The notes: generated from the letters alone by a model not told the origin. Positions 35,782 through 46,847 are shown, counted from the first letter of the stretch. The stretch: 64,000 bases of DNA from Skermanella mucosa (GCF_016765655.2 NZ_CP086106.1:5478501-5542500); one strand, 5' to 3'. Translations and numbers: made by a program.

Positions 35782-35856
35782 GGAAGAATTCCTTAGGATC
35801 TGCCGCTTCGGGATCTGCCGCTTCGGGGCGCCTGGACTGCGGTAAGGAAGGGCCGT

Positions 35857-36291
35857 TCAGCCCATCTTGTCAACGCGGCGGCTGTGGCGGCCGCCTTCGA
35901 ACGGTGTGGCGAGGAAGGTCGCGACGCAGTCCTTCGCGACTTCGATCCCGGTCACCCGGGCGCCCATCACGAGGACATTGGCATCGTTGTGCTGCCGGGA
36001 AAGCCTGGCGCCCGTCGTATCGTGGCACAGCGCCGCGCGGATGCCGGCATGCCGGTTCGCGGCGATGCTGATGCCGATGCCGGTCCCGCAGATCAGGATG
36101 CCGCGCTCGGCGGTCCCGTCCCTGATGGCGGCGGCAAGGGCCGCGGCGATGTCGGGATAGTCCACTGAATCGGTGCTGTGGGCGCCGAGGTCGACCATCT
36201 CGTAGCCTTGGCCGGCGAGCGAGTCCTTCAATGAAGCCTTGAAGTCGAAGCCGGCGTGATCGGACGCAATGACGAGTTTCTGTTTAGACAT
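35857..36291 (-). CDS. rpiB: ribose-5-phosphate isomerase B
   Basis: A 144-residue isomerase of the RpiB/LacAB fold: VIASDHAGFDFKASL, HSTDSVDYPDIA, the catalytic cysteine in GILICGTGIGISIAANRHAGIRAALCHD and the RQHNDANVLVMGARV helix. It interconverts ribose-5-phosphate and ribulose-5-phosphate; also useful to the Calvin cycle. Upstream of glyA on the same strand, as often seen. The longer frame to 36597 is not family-like. Confidence 0.95.
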   Translation of the reverse strand: MSKQKLVIASDHAGFDFKASLKDSLAGQGYEMVDLGAHSTDSVDYPDIAAALAAAIRDGTAERGILICGTGIGISIAANRHAGIRAALCHDTTGARLSRQHNDANVLVMGARVTGIEVAKDCVATFLATPFEGGRHSRRVDKMG

Positions 36292-36816
36292 CGAAGCAAA
36301 CCCATTTCCGGAGACCCTGCGGAACCCTCGTGGCCCGGCGGGTGGCCTGAACCTCCCGCCATCCCCTCCGAAAGCTGGCCATAGGGGCATCGTGTGCGCG
36401 ACACTACCAGATATCGGCGCGGCACGCCAGAATCGCACCGGGCGCCGCTGCCGGGCAGATCTGCGCGGGGCGCACGCCGGAGTTGAGCCATGCGCCCGGC
36501 GCGTGGCGGCCATGCATCCCGACAAACTATGCTTCTGAAGCAAAAGCGCTGTTCTCGCTTCTGGCCTCGAATTCGTGGGCAAGTGCCGGGGCGACAACGG
36601 AGCTCAAATGCCATTCCGGCACCACTAAAATATCTTTAATGCTGTTCGCTGCTCAATTCGGCCGGCGAACTAGCGGTTTCCAATCTTGCCGTGTGGATGA
36701 AAACCTCGGCCGAGTCAAAATAACCTTTGAACCACTTGCGGAAATTTTATTGACACCCAAATCCCCATGTGCGACTTGAAGAGCATCGAACACAATGAAT
36801 AATCAGGATACTGGGC
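36292..36816. other. intergenic region between rpiB and mucR
   Basis: A 525-bp spacer between divergent genes. The half nearest mucR (36600-36816) is AT-rich; TTGACA at 36750-36755 could be a -35 box for mucR, though no good -10 follows at 17 bp. MucR/Ros proteins often bind AT-rich sequence before their own gene. No reading frame here has both a ribosome site and a family resemblance. A small RNA cannot be excluded. Confidence 0.4.
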
Positions 36817-37260
36817 ATGAGTGACCAGCTTGAACACGACGCGCCGGACGGTGCCATTCTGAGGATGACGGCGGACATAGTATCCGCCTACGTCAGCAAG
36901 AATGTGCTTCCGGCGACCCAAATCCCGGAAGTCATCAATACGGTTTTCTCCTCGCTGACCGGTCTGAACGGCCAGCCGCGGGAGGTTCAGGCCGAACCGC
37001 AGAAGCCCGCGGTGCCAATCCGCAAGTCGGTGACGCCCGAATACATCGTTTGCCTGGAAGATGGCAAGAAGCTGAAGATGTTGAAGCGGCATCTCCGGTC
37101 TACATACGGCATGACTCCGGATGAGTACCGCGCGAAGTGGAACCTGCCGCCGGACTATCCGATGGTGGCGCCGAATTACGCTGCCCAGCGGTCCGAATTC
37201 GCGAAGAAGATCGGCCTCGGCCGTTCTTCCGGTCGCCAGACGAGGCGCAAGGCTTCCTGA
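36817..37260 (+). CDS. MucR/Ros-family zinc-finger transcription regulator
   Basis: A 147-residue Ros/MucR-like regulator. The N-terminal part (DGAILRMTADIVSAYVSKNVL) mediates self-association; the C-terminal zinc finger reads PEYIVCLEDGKKLKMLKRHL and STYGMTPDEYRAKWNLPPDYP. The first zinc pair is C-x2-D, the single-cysteine variant common in MucR. Such proteins silence AT-rich promoters and control exopolysaccharide, motility and symbiosis genes. It is followed by a terminator 128 bp downstream. Confidence 0.92.
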   Translation: MSDQLEHDAPDGAILRMTADIVSAYVSKNVLPATQIPEVINTVFSSLTGLNGQPREVQAEPQKPAVPIRKSVTPEYIVCLEDGKKLKMLKRHLRSTYGMTPDEYRAKWNLPPDYPMVAPNYAAQRSEFAKKIGLGRSSGRQTRRKAS

Positions 37261-37387
37261 TCCACGCCGCTTCCCGGCATCGCCACCGCCCGTCCCGACG
37301 GGAAGGGAGAGCGGCCGTGCCGGGGAGCCGGACGAAATCGGAAGCCTGCCCGGCGTTCTGACAAGTCGACAGGTATGCATTGACTGG

Positions 37388-37437
37388 CGGACAGGTGGAG
37401 CGGATGAGACGTCCGATTGCCTGTCCGTTTTTATTTT
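37388..37437 (+). terminator. rho-independent terminator after mucR
   Basis: CGGACAGG (37388-37395) pairs with CCTGTCCG (37420-37427), with an inner CGGA/TCCG pair, followed by TTTTTATTTT. It is the clearest terminator in the window and implies a 128-nt untranslated tail for mucR. Confidence 0.85.
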
Positions 37438-37516
37438 ACGACCTCTTGATGTACGCCCCGTGTCGTCGTGACGCAGGCCGGGAAGCGCTCAGCGTGGCAG
37501 GCTCAATGTGGCGGGC

Positions 37517-37720
37517 TCAGCGGGGCGGATTGCCGGCCTTCTTCGCCAGCACATATTCCAGCTTGGCCACGGCGGTGCGGCGAAGCATTTCCTGGCTGTG
37601 GTTCAGCGGACCGAGCACGGTCACTTCCGTCAGCGTTTCAGGGTCCATCGCGATCGCCTTCATGTACATGCCGACGCGCTGGAACTCCAACAGGACCTCG
37701 CGCTCTGGCGGCTTGGCCAT
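37517..37720 (-). CDS. small conserved alphaproteobacterial protein (possibly DUF6898)
   Basis: A 67-residue protein: EVLLEFQRVGMYMKAIAMDP, TEVTVLGPLNHSQEMLRRTAVAKLEYVL, ending KKAGNPPR. I recognise this as a short conserved alphaproteobacterial family (I believe DUF6898) of unknown function. A GGGAGACTGTG site precedes the ATG. The gene is divergent from gcdH with 134 bp between. Name is from memory and should be checked. Confidence 0.68.
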   Translation of the reverse strand: MAKPPEREVLLEFQRVGMYMKAIAMDPETLTEVTVLGPLNHSQEMLRRTAVAKLEYVLAKKAGNPPR

Positions 37721-37854
37721 CACAGTCTCCCTTTTAAGCAATCGAGCGCATCGATCCAGGTGGATAGTGCCGCCGGCGTTTCGATTCGGTAAATTCCCCC
37801 CAGTGCCGGGCACCCCTTTCCCGGGTACCCGGAGTTCGACTCGGAGAATCAAGA

Positions 37855-39093
37855 ATGACCGCAAACCCGATCGTCGCAGCAACCGATGCGGCAAAAGGCG
37901 ACGAAACCGCGAAGCCGGCGCAGGCCGCCCGTTTCCAGTGGGAAGACCCCTTGCTGCTGGAGGAGGAGCTTTCCGAGGAAGAGCGGATGGTCCGCGACAG
38001 CGCGCGGAGCTATTGCCAGGACAGGCTGATGACGCGCGTGCTGGAAGCGAACCGGCACGAGCATTTCCATCGCGAGATCATGACCGAGATGGGCGAGCTG
38101 GGCCTGCTCGGGCCGACCATCGAGGGCTATGGCTGCGCCGGCGTCGGCTATGTCAGCTACGGCCTGATCGCCCGCGAGGTCGAGCGGGTGGACTCGGGCT
38201 ACCGCTCCGCCATGTCGGTCCAGTCCTCTCTCGTCATGCACCCGATCCACGCCTACGGCACCGAGGAGCAGCGGCAGAAGTACCTGCCGAAGCTCGCCAG
38301 CGGCGAGTGGGTGGGCTGCTTCGGCCTGACCGAGCCGGACGCCGGCTCCGACCCCGGCTCCATGAAGACCCGGGCGCGCAAGGTCGACGGCGGCTATTCG
38401 GTCAGCGGCTCCAAGCAGTGGATCACCAACTCGCCGATCGCCGACGTGTTCGTGGTGTGGGCCAAGGACGATGCCGGCGACATCCGCGGCTTCGTGCTGG
38501 AGAAGGGCATGAAGGGGCTGAGCGCCCCGAAGATCGAGGGCAAGTTCAGCCTGCGCGCCTCGATCACCGGCGGCATCGCGATGGACGAGGTGTTCGTTCC
38601 GGACGATAACCTGCTGCCCAACGTCAAGGGTCTGAAGGGACCGTTCGGCTGCCTGAACAACGCGCGCTACGGCATCTCCTGGGGCGCCATGGGAGCGGCG
38701 GAGTTCTGCTGGCACCAGGCGCGCGACTACGTGCTGGAGCGCAAGATGTTCGGCCGGCCGCTGGCGGCCAACCAGCTGATCCAGAAGAAGCTGGCCGACA
38801 TGCAGACGGAGATCACGCTGGGCCTGCACGCCGCGCTGCGGCTGGGCCGGCTGAAGGACGAGCACCGCGCCCCGCCGGAGGCGATCAGCCTGATGAAGCG
38901 CAACAACTGCGGCAAGGCGCTCGACATCGCCCGGGTCGCCCGCGACATGCTGGGCGGCAACGGCATCTCGGACGAGTACCACGTGATCCGCCACGTCATG
39001 AACCTGGAGGCGGTCAACACCTACGAGGGCACCCACGACATCCACGCCCTCATCCTGGGCCGCGCCCAGACCGGCATCCAGGCCTTCGGCTGA
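37855..39093 (+). CDS. gcdH: glutaryl-CoA dehydrogenase
   Basis: A 412-residue acyl-CoA dehydrogenase of the GcdH type, which oxidises and decarboxylates glutaryl-CoA to crotonyl-CoA in lysine and tryptophan breakdown. It has the catalytic Glu in [17 protein letters not shown], the FAD segment [14 protein letters not shown], the [12 protein letters not shown] segment and [23 protein letters not shown]-terminal extension of about 25 residues. A GC-rich hairpin 68 bp after the stop ends both this gene and the convergent ldtR. Confidence 0.93.
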   Translation: MTANPIVAATDAAKGDETAKPAQAARFQWEDPLLLEEELSEEERMVRDSARSYCQDRLMTRVLEANRHEHFHREIMTEMGELGLLGPTIEGYGCAGVGYVSYGLIAREVERVDSGYRSAMSVQSSLVMHPIHAYGTEEQRQKYLPKLASGEWVGCFGLTEPDAGSDPGSMKTRARKVDGGYSVSGSKQWITNSPIADVFVVWAKDDAGDIRGFVLEKGMKGLSAPKIEGKFSLRASITGGIAMDEVFVPDDNLLPNVKGLKGPFGCLNNARYGISWGAMGAAEFCWHQARDYVLERKMFGRPLAANQLIQKKLADMQTEITLGLHAALRLGRLKDEHRAPPEAISLMKRNNCGKALDIARVARDMLGGNGISDEYHVIRHVMNLEAVNTYEGTHDIHALILGRAQTGIQAFG

Positions 39094-39160
39094 AAGGCAT
39101 GACGGGACCGCGGATCATTGGCGAAGAAATGACGCGGGCGGAGAAATGACACGCGAACGT

Positions 39161-39187
39161 GCCGGGCCGCCCATCGGGCGGCCCGGC
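39161..39187. terminator. bidirectional terminator between gcdH and ldtR
   Basis: GCCGGGCCGCCC (39161-39172) and GGGCGGCCCGGC (39176-39187) form a perfect 12-bp stem with a 3-nt loop, midway between two convergent genes. Confidence 0.75.
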
Positions 39188-39215
39188 CGACGACGTGCGA
39201 ACCGGGCCGTCCGGG

Positions 39216-39701
39216 TCAGGCGGCCGACGTGACCGGATAGCCGCTGTAATCCAGCGACGAGGACCAGAAACGCTCCAGCTTGCGCATGGTCTCGTTCGCC
39301 TTGATCAACTCCTCGTCGTTGAGGCCGGCCTTGTCCAGCGCCTTGATCTGGCGTTCGAACATGTTGCTGATCTTGTCGCGAAGATCGAGCCCCTTGTCGG
39401 ACAGGCGGACCCGGACCGACCGGCGGTCGTGGGGCGAGCGCTCCTGGCCCAGATAGCCGTTCTCGACCATCTTCTTCACGTTGTATGACACGTTCGAGCC
39501 AAGATAGTAGCCGCGCGCGGTCAGTTCGCCGACGGTCAGCTCGTCGTCACCGATGTTATAGAGAATCAGGCTCTGGACGTTGTTGATGTCCTGGATTCCC
39601 AAACGGTCCAGTTCGGTCTTCAGCACTTCCAGAAAGTGTCGATGCAGACGCTCGATCAGGAGGATGCTGTCATAGTAGGGCTGTCGCACGGCGTTCTCCA
39701 T
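39216..39701 (-). CDS. ldtR: MarR-family regulator LdtR
   Basis: A 161-residue winged-helix protein matching the LdtR group: QPYYDSILLIERLHRHFLEVLKTELDRLGIQDINNVQSLILYNIG-like opening in short, then GYYLGSNVSYNVKKMVENGYL as recognition helix and the wing RSPHDRRSVRVRLSDKG. In rhizobia and Liberibacter, LdtR controls an L,D-transpeptidase gene and osmotic/stress tolerance. The start with MENAVRQPYYD is the family one. It is convergent with gcdH and divergent from nothing nearby; mmsB is upstream on the same strand. Confidence 0.85.
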   Translation of the reverse strand: MENAVRQPYYDSILLIERLHRHFLEVLKTELDRLGIQDINNVQSLILYNIGDDELTVGELTARGYYLGSNVSYNVKKMVENGYLGQERSPHDRRSVRVRLSDKGLDLRDKISNMFERQIKALDKAGLNDEELIKANETMRKLERFWSSSLDYSGYPVTSAA

Positions 39702-39763
39702 TCTCCCGGTTCCGGAATTCCTTGAGGCCAAGGACTCCGTAGCCTTTCAAGTAATACGTTAGC

Positions 39764-40654
39764 TCAACAAGCTCCGCGAAGCATCTTGATAATCGCGGAA
39801 AAATCCAGTTTGCCGTTGCCGTTATTGGCGAACACCGTATAGAGCGCCGCCGCTTCGGCCCCCAAAGGCGTCGCCGCTCCGGAATTATTGGCAGCCTGCT
39901 GCGCAAGCTTGAGATCCTTCAGCATCATCTCCGCCGTGAAACCGGGTTGATAGTCCCGATTGGCCGGCGAGGTGGGTACGGGTCCGGGCACCGGGCAGTA
40001 CGTGGTCAGGGACCAGCACTGTCCGGATGATTTGGAACTGATATCAAACAATTTTTGGTGGTCCAAGCCAAGCTTTTCGGCGAGCACGAAAGCTTCGCCC
40101 ACGGCGATCATCGAGATCCCCAGGACCATGTTGTTGCAGATCTTGGCGGCCTGCCCCGTCCCGGGGCCGCCGGCGTGGATCACCGCCTTGCCCATTTGCG
40201 ACAGCAGCGGCTCGGCCCTGGCGAAGGCGTCGTCCGTTCCGCCGACCATGAAGGTCAGGGTACCGGCCGCGGCCCCGCCCACGCCGCCCGACACCGGCGC
40301 GTCGACCATGGCGAACCCCGCCCCGGTCGCGGCATCGGCGACCGCCCGCGCGCTGTCCACGTCGATCGTCGAGCAGTCGATCAGCAACGCCCCCGGCTTG
40401 GCCGAGGCGATCACCCCGCCCTCGCCCGTATAGACCTGCCGGACATGCTGGCCCGCGGGCAGCATGGTGACGACGGCGTCGGCCCCGGCGGCCGCCTCGC
40501 CGGCACTGGCCGCCGCTTTGCCGCCGGCCCCCGTCAGGCCCTCCAGGTTGGACGCGGACACATCGAACCCGACCACCTCGTGCCCTGCCTTCACGAGATT
40601 GAGGGCCATCGGCAATCCCATGTTGCCCAGGCCGATGAACGCTACCGTCGCCAT
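39764..40654 (-). CDS. mmsB: 3-hydroxyisobutyrate dehydrogenase
   Basis: A 296-residue beta-hydroxyacid dehydrogenase: NAD motif VAFIGLGNMGLPMALNLVKAGH, substrate motif DAPVSGGVGGAAAGTLTFMVGG, catalytic Lys in GTGQAAKICNNM and YQPGFTAEMMLKDLKLAQ. It oxidises 3-hydroxyisobutyrate to methylmalonate semialdehyde in valine breakdown. It is downstream of the HIBYL-CoA hydrolase and an acyl-CoA dehydrogenase on the same strand; mmsA is not in the window. Confidence 0.95.
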   Translation of the reverse strand: MATVAFIGLGNMGLPMALNLVKAGHEVVGFDVSASNLEGLTGAGGKAAASAGEAAAGADAVVTMLPAGQHVRQVYTGEGGVIASAKPGALLIDCSTIDVDSARAVADAATGAGFAMVDAPVSGGVGGAAAGTLTFMVGGTDDAFARAEPLLSQMGKAVIHAGGPGTGQAAKICNNMVLGISMIAVGEAFVLAEKLGLDHQKLFDISSKSSGQCWSLTTYCPVPGPVPTSPANRDYQPGFTAEMMLKDLKLAQQAANNSGAATPLGAEAAALYTVFANNGNGKLDFSAIIKMLRGAC

Positions 40655-40713
40655 TTCAGATGCCTCCCCCGTCTTGTCATGCCCGTCGTATCGTATGATC
40701 CAGGCGATTCATG

Positions 40714-41853
40714 TCATTCAGCGAAGCTGAGGTCGCTGTCGCCGAGCGGCGCGAAGTGACGTTCCACGTCGGCGGCGCCGACCTCGCCCAGGCTGGCCGG
40801 GCGCCACTTGGGCGAACGGTCCTTGTCGACCAGCAGGGCGCGGATGCCTTCGTAGAAATCATCCCCCCGAATGAACGCCTGACTCATCCTGTACTCCATG
40901 ATCATCGCATCATCGAAAGACAGGTTCTTCCCGAGCCTGACCTGCCGCAAGGTGACCTTGAGGCTTGTCGGAGACATCTGGCTCAAATTTTTCAACGTGG
41001 ACACCGCCCAATCTGTTCCGTCCTTTTCCAGGGCGGCCCAAATCTCCTCAACCGAATCAAAGCGGAAGCAGCGGTCGATGGCCTCGCGATGGGCCGCCAG
41101 CGGCGGCTCTCCGGCCGACCCGGCGGCGACGGAAGCCAGGGCGCCGTCCACCACGGCCCGGCCGTCGCCCGACCAGTCGGCGGCGGCCATCGCGTCGATC
41201 AGGTCGCCCAGCGCGGCACTCGGCACGTAATGGGTGGCAAGGCCGACATAGAGCGTGTCGGCGGCGTGCAGCCGGGCGCCGGTCAGCGCCAGGTAGGTCC
41301 CGATCTCGCCCGGGCAGCGCGGCAGGTACCAGCTTCCGCCGACGTCGGGAAACAGGCCGATGCCGGTCTCCGGCATGGCGAACAGGGTCTTCTCGGTCAC
41401 CACCCGGTGCGATCCCGGCACGGAGATCCCGACGCCCCCGCCCATGGTGATGCCGTCGAGCAGCGCCACGTAGGGCTTGGGCAGGGTGTGGATCCGACGG
41501 TTGAGGACATATTCTTCCCGGAAGAAATCGCGGGCGAGATCGCCGCCCTCGCGTCCCTCCTTGAGCGCCCGGCCGGCATCCGCCACGGCGCGGACGTCCC
41601 CGCCGGCGCAGAAGGCGCGGTCGCCGGCACCCCGGACCACGACCGCCTTGACGGCGGGGTCCTCGGCCCAGGCGGCGAGACGGGGATCGAATTGGCGGAT
41701 CATGCCCAGGGTCAGCGCGTTCAGCGCCTTGGGCCTGTCGAGCGTCACGACGGCGACGGCCCCCCGCCGCTCGAAGGAGATCCCTTGCCGGGAGTCCGGT
41801 CCGTTCTCCGGAACGCTCCCGGTTCCGGATGGGGAATTCGCTGTATCGGTCAT
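40714..41853 (-). CDS. 3-hydroxyisobutyryl-CoA hydrolase
   Basis: A 379-residue crotonase-fold thioesterase of the HIBCH type. It has RAFCAGGDVRAVAD, GITMGGGVGISVPGSHRVV, EKTLFAMPETGIGLFPDVGGS with the catalytic Glu/Asp, and the long C-terminal helical part SPTSLKVTLRQVRLG and EYRMSQAF. It hydrolyses 3-hydroxyisobutyryl-CoA in valine degradation, supplying the substrate of MmsB encoded 60 bp downstream. Confidence 0.92.
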   Translation of the reverse strand: MTDTANSPSGTGSVPENGPDSRQGISFERRGAVAVVTLDRPKALNALTLGMIRQFDPRLAAWAEDPAVKAVVVRGAGDRAFCAGGDVRAVADAGRALKEGREGGDLARDFFREEYVLNRRIHTLPKPYVALLDGITMGGGVGISVPGSHRVVTEKTLFAMPETGIGLFPDVGGSWYLPRCPGEIGTYLALTGARLHAADTLYVGLATHYVPSAALGDLIDAMAAADWSGDGRAVVDGALASVAAGSAGEPPLAAHREAIDRCFRFDSVEEIWAALEKDGTDWAVSTLKNLSQMSPTSLKVTLRQVRLGKNLSFDDAMIMEYRMSQAFIRGDDFYEGIRALLVDKDRSPKWRPASLGEVGAADVERHFAPLGDSDLSFAE

Positions 41854-41929
41854 GGCGTCCGTTCTTGGTCGTTGGCAGGCGTCTGATCGGATGGGCGGGA
41901 AAGCCGAAAGTCGATCAGGATAGGGGAGT

Positions 41930-43069
41930 TCAGGCCGAGAGCAGGCGGCGGGCGATGATCAGGCGCATGATTTCGTTGGTGCCTTCCAGGATCTGATGCA
42001 CGCGGACGTCGCGCATGTAGCGCTCCACCGGATACTCCTTGATGTAGCCGTAGCCGCCGTGAAGCTGCAAGGCTTCGTTGCAAATCCTGAAGCCGGCATC
42101 GGTGGCGAAGCGTTTCGCCATCGCACAATATAGCGTGGCTTCGGAGTCGCCGTCATCCAACTTCGCGGCGCCGCGATGGACCATCAGCCGCGCGGCCTCC
42201 AGGTCGGTCGCCATGTCGGCCAGCCGGAACTGGAGCGCCTGGAACTCGGCCAGCTTGCGGCCGAACTGGGCGCGGACGTTCATGTGGTCGCGCGCCAGCT
42301 CCAGACAGGCGCGGGCTCCCCCCAGCGAGCAGGCGGAGATGTTGAGCCGGCCGCCGTCCAGCCCCTTCATGGCGATCCTGAAGCCTTCGCCCTCCGCCCC
42401 CAGCCGGTTGGCGACCGGAACGCGGCAGTCCTCGAAGATCACCGCCGCGGTGGGCTGGCTGTTCCAGCCCAGCTTCTTCTCCTTCTTGCCGAACGAGAGC
42501 CCCGGCGTCCCCTTCTCGACCACGATGCAGGAGATCCCCCTGGGGCCGGGCTCGCCGGTACGGACCATGGCGACATAGATGTCGGACACGCCGCCGCCGG
42601 AGATGAAGGCCTTCGTCCCGTTCAGCACGTAGTGGTCGCCGTCGCGCTCGGCCCGCGTCTTGAGCGACCCGGCGTCGGACCCGGCGCCGGGCTCGGTCAG
42701 GCAGTAGCTGGCGAAATGCTCCATGGATGTCAGCTTGGGAAGCCAGCGGGCGCGCTGGGCATCGTCGCCGAAGCTGTCGATCATCCAGGAGGCCATGTTG
42801 TGGATCGAGATATAGGCCGAGGTCGAGACGCAGCCGGCCGCCAGCTCCTCGAAGATCACGGCGGCATCCAGCCGCGACAGTCCCGACCCGCCGAACTCCT
42901 CGCGGCAATAGATCCCGGCGAAGCCCAGTTCGGCGGCTTGGCGCAATGTTTCCGTCGGGAAGACCTGGTGCTCGTCCCACTCGGCCGCATGGGGCGCCAT
43001 GTGCTCGGCGGCGAAGGCGCGGGCGGTTTCCTGGAATGCGCGCTGGTCCTCGGTCAGGTCGAAATTCAT
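41930..43069 (-). CDS. acyl-CoA dehydrogenase, probably isobutyryl-CoA dehydrogenase
   Basis: A 379-residue FAD enzyme of normal length. [53 protein letters not shown] and catalytic Glu in [20 protein letters not shown] match the short/branched-chain group. The operon position before HIBYL-CoA hydrolase and mmsB argues for isobutyryl-CoA in valine catabolism, which converts it to methacrylyl-CoA. The substrate cannot be fixed from sequence alone. Confidence 0.9.
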   Translation of the reverse strand: MNFDLTEDQRAFQETARAFAAEHMAPHAAEWDEHQVFPTETLRQAAELGFAGIYCREEFGGSGLSRLDAAVIFEELAAGCVSTSAYISIHNMASWMIDSFGDDAQRARWLPKLTSMEHFASYCLTEPGAGSDAGSLKTRAERDGDHYVLNGTKAFISGGGVSDIYVAMVRTGEPGPRGISCIVVEKGTPGLSFGKKEKKLGWNSQPTAAVIFEDCRVPVANRLGAEGEGFRIAMKGLDGGRLNISACSLGGARACLELARDHMNVRAQFGRKLAEFQALQFRLADMATDLEAARLMVHRGAAKLDDGDSEATLYCAMAKRFATDAGFRICNEALQLHGGYGYIKEYPVERYMRDVRVHQILEGTNEIMRLIIARRLLSA

Positions 43070-43305
43070 GGCGGCCCTGCTTCCTCCCGTTTATCCGGTT
43101 AACCCGTTTGTTCGGGCCGGATGATAAAGCCGGCGGGGTGGCTGTCAATCGAGGCGCACTCCGCCGACGCGCGGGGCGGGAATGCGCGGAGAGCCGGGCC
43201 TTCTGGAACACCGGCCATCTGGAACACCGGACCTGCACCCGTGTTGAACCCCAGGTGCGTGGATGATTTCCCTTTTTCAAGCCGTTCCGAAGTGGAACCT
43301 GTCAC

Positions 43306-44292
43306 ATGAAAGTCACCGTCGTCCTCAATGGCGCCGCCGGATCCCTGGTGGGCCAGCCGATCGAAGACTCGGTCAGCGAGGTGAAGCGTCTGTTCGAGGA
43401 GGCCGGACACACCGCCACGGTCACGGCGGCGTCCGGACCGGAGATCGTCGCGGCGATCGACCGGGCCGTGGCGTCGGACGCCGAGGTGGTCGTGGTCGGC
43501 GGCGGCGACGGCACCGTGGCCACCGCGGCCGGCAAGCTGATGGGCACCGACAAGGCTCTGGGCATCCTGCCGCTCGGCACGCTCAACCTCTACGCCAAGG
43601 ACCTGGGCATTCCGCTCGACATCGCCGAGGCGGTGCCGCTGCTGGCCCACGGCCGGATCAAGCCGATGGATATCGGCGACGTCAACGGCACCGTCTTCCT
43701 CAACCATTCCGTCCTCGGCCTCTATCCGATGATGGTGCAGGAGCGCGAGGAGGTTCGGGAGGAGCGCGGCCTCAGCAAATGGCCGGCCATGGCGATCGCC
43801 ATGTGCAAGGCGCTGAAGCGCTACCCGCTGCTGCGCGTCCGGCTGGAGACCGACAAGGGCACCCGGCGGATCACCACCCCGATCCTGGCGGTCGCCAACA
43901 ACCCCTATGACGAGGGCTTCGGCTCCTTCCTCAAGCGTTCCCGCCTGGATACCGGCGAATTGGCGCTCTACGTCGCCAAGCATCGCCAGCCGCTGCGGAT
44001 GGCGCGGATGATGGTGGCGCTGGTGCTCGGCACCTGGCAGCGCGACGCCGAGCTGGAAGTGATGCACATGACCGAGTTCACCGTGAAGAGTCGCCGGCGG
44101 ACCCTGAAGGTCGCCAACGACGGGGAGGTCCACCGCATGGAGGCGCCCCTGCACTATCGGATGCTGGCCGGCGGGCTGAGGATGCTGGTCCCGGCGGAAG
44201 AGGCCGATGTCCATGGGGCATCCCCCGGGGAGCGTCTGGCCGAGGAAGCCGAAATAGCGCGGGCCGAGAACGCGCGGAAGGAGAGCGCCTGA
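43306..44292 (+). CDS. diacylglycerol-kinase-family lipid kinase
   Basis: A 328-residue DAGK catalytic-domain protein: VTVVLNGAAGSL start, the ATP motif VVVVGGGDGTVATAAGKLMG, GILPLGTLNLYAKDLG and DGEVHRMEAPLHYRML. It probably phosphorylates a lipid such as diacylglycerol or a sphingoid base. The C-terminal tail is Glu/Ala-rich (EEADVHGASPGERLAEEAEI). It is followed 20 bp later by a phosphoesterase gene, probably co-transcribed. Upstream is a 236-bp spacer without a gene. Confidence 0.87.
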   Translation: MKVTVVLNGAAGSLVGQPIEDSVSEVKRLFEEAGHTATVTAASGPEIVAAIDRAVASDAEVVVVGGGDGTVATAAGKLMGTDKALGILPLGTLNLYAKDLGIPLDIAEAVPLLAHGRIKPMDIGDVNGTVFLNHSVLGLYPMMVQEREEVREERGLSKWPAMAIAMCKALKRYPLLRVRLETDKGTRRITTPILAVANNPYDEGFGSFLKRSRLDTGELALYVAKHRQPLRMARMMVALVLGTWQRDAELEVMHMTEFTVKSRRRTLKVANDGEVHRMEAPLHYRMLAGGLRMLVPAEEADVHGASPGERLAEEAEIARAENARKESA

Positions 44293-44312
44293 GCCAGGGC
44301 AAGAACTCCACC

Positions 44313-45164
44313 ATGCGCACCGTCGCCCACATCTCCGACCTGCATTTCGGCCGCATCGACCCCACGGTGGTCGAAGCCCTGGCCGAAGACCTGGCCGAGC
44401 AGAAGCCGTCGCTGGCGATCATCAGCGGCGACCTGACCCAGCGGGCGCGGAGCAGCCAGTTCCGCGAGGCGCGCGCCTTCCTGGACCGACTGCCGATGCC
44501 CTACATGGTGATTCCGGGCAACCACGACATACCGAACTTCAACATCCTCGGCCGTTTCACCGACCCTTACCGCAACTACAAACGCTACATCAGCGAGGAC
44601 CTGTGCCCGATCCACCAGGACGACGAGCTGGTGGTGGTCGGCATCAACACGGTCCGGTCATGGATCCTGGATTTCGCCGAAGGCCGGATCAACCGCGCCC
44701 AGATGAAGCGCATGCAGGAGGTGCTCCACGCCGCTGGTCCGGAGCGGTTCAAGATCTTCTTCACCCACCACCCGTTCCTGCCGCCGCCCGACGCGCCGGA
44801 AACCAGGCTGGTCGGCCGCGCCCGCGAGGCCCTGCGCCGGCTGGAGGAGGTAGGCGTCGATCTGATGCTGGCCGGGCACCTGCACCGGGCGTACAGCGGC
44901 GACATCATGAGCCACCACACCAAGATCGCGCGCTCGATCCTGGTGGCCCAGGCCTCTACCGCGACGTCGACCCGGCTGCGGAACGAGCCGAACGCCTATA
45001 ACTTCATCACCATCGAGGGAACCGGCGAGAACGCCAGGGTCACTTTCCTGGTGCGATCCTGGGAGGGTGCCCGTTTCACGCCGGGGCTGAAGAGCCAATA
45101 TGTGAAGCGGGGGAACCGCTGGGAACTCCAGGCGCAAGATCCGGGATTGAGCCCGGTATCCTGA
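44313..45164 (+). CDS. calcineurin-like metallophosphoesterase
   Basis: A 283-residue enzyme with the metal-binding signature HISDLHFG, AIISGDLTQRA, VIPGNHDIPNF, FFTHHPFLPP and LAGHLHRAYS. CpdA-type proteins of this family cut cyclic nucleotides or phospholipid headgroups; the substrate is unknown. The gene follows the lipid kinase closely, so a shared role in phospholipid turnover is possible. Confidence 0.88.
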   Translation: MRTVAHISDLHFGRIDPTVVEALAEDLAEQKPSLAIISGDLTQRARSSQFREARAFLDRLPMPYMVIPGNHDIPNFNILGRFTDPYRNYKRYISEDLCPIHQDDELVVVGINTVRSWILDFAEGRINRAQMKRMQEVLHAAGPERFKIFFTHHPFLPPPDAPETRLVGRAREALRRLEEVGVDLMLAGHLHRAYSGDIMSHHTKIARSILVAQASTATSTRLRNEPNAYNFITIEGTGENARVTFLVRSWEGARFTPGLKSQYVKRGNRWELQAQDPGLSPVS

Positions 45165-46340
<1,176 letters not shown>

Positions 46341-46361
46341 AGAACCGCTCGCGCGCGCCGG

Positions 46362-46847
46362 TCACCCGACCGGCACGCCCTCCGGGTCCTCGCTGCCGCT
46401 GCGGTAGCGGTAGGTGCCCTCGCCCATGGCGATCAGGTTGCCCTCGGCGTCGAAGACCTCGCAGCTTGCCATGAAGATCTTGCGGCCGCCACCGCGCCGG
46501 CGGCCGACCGCGCGGAGCGTGCCGCTGCTGGCCTGGCCCAGGAAGCTGGTGGTCAGCGACAGGGTGACAGTGCCGCGCTTGTTGCCCGGCACGGTGCAGA
46601 AGGTCCCGGCGAAGCCGCCGACGGTGTCGATCAGGGTGGCGAGCACGCCGCCATGAACGACGCCGCCGCGGTTCAGGTGGCGCGGCAGCAGGTCCAGCAC
46701 CAGCACCGCCTCGTCGGGCTTCCACTCCGCCAGCCGGTAGCGGATCGTCCGCTGGAAGGCGGAAGGCTGTTCCGGCGCGAGCAGGGGATCGGCGAAGGGT
46801 TCCAGGTCGTTCGGCTCGTCGTCGTGAGGGCTCGGCGGCATCGTCAT
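46362..46847 (-). CDS. PaaI-family thioesterase
   Basis: A 161-residue hotdog-fold protein: NRGGVVHGGVLATLIDTVGGFAG has the HGG and catalytic Asp, VTLSLTTSFLGQA and AEGNLIAMGEGTYRYR finish the fold. It probably cleaves acyl-CoA thioesters. The first ATG of MTMPPSPHDD is chosen because the longer frame is not family-like. It is convergent with hemB and divergent from a GST gene. Confidence 0.83.
   Translation of the reverse strand: MTMPPSPHDDEPNDLEPFADPLLAPEQPSAFQRTIRYRLAEWKPDEAVLVLDLLPRHLNRGGVVHGGVLATLIDTVGGFAGTFCTVPGNKRGTVTLSLTTSFLGQASSGTLRAVGRRRGGGRKIFMASCEVFDAEGNLIAMGEGTYRYRSGSEDPEGVPVG

Noticed and set aside
37268-37370. Frames between mucR and its terminator
   Set aside because: No ribosome sites and sequence is a continuation of shadow frames from mucR.
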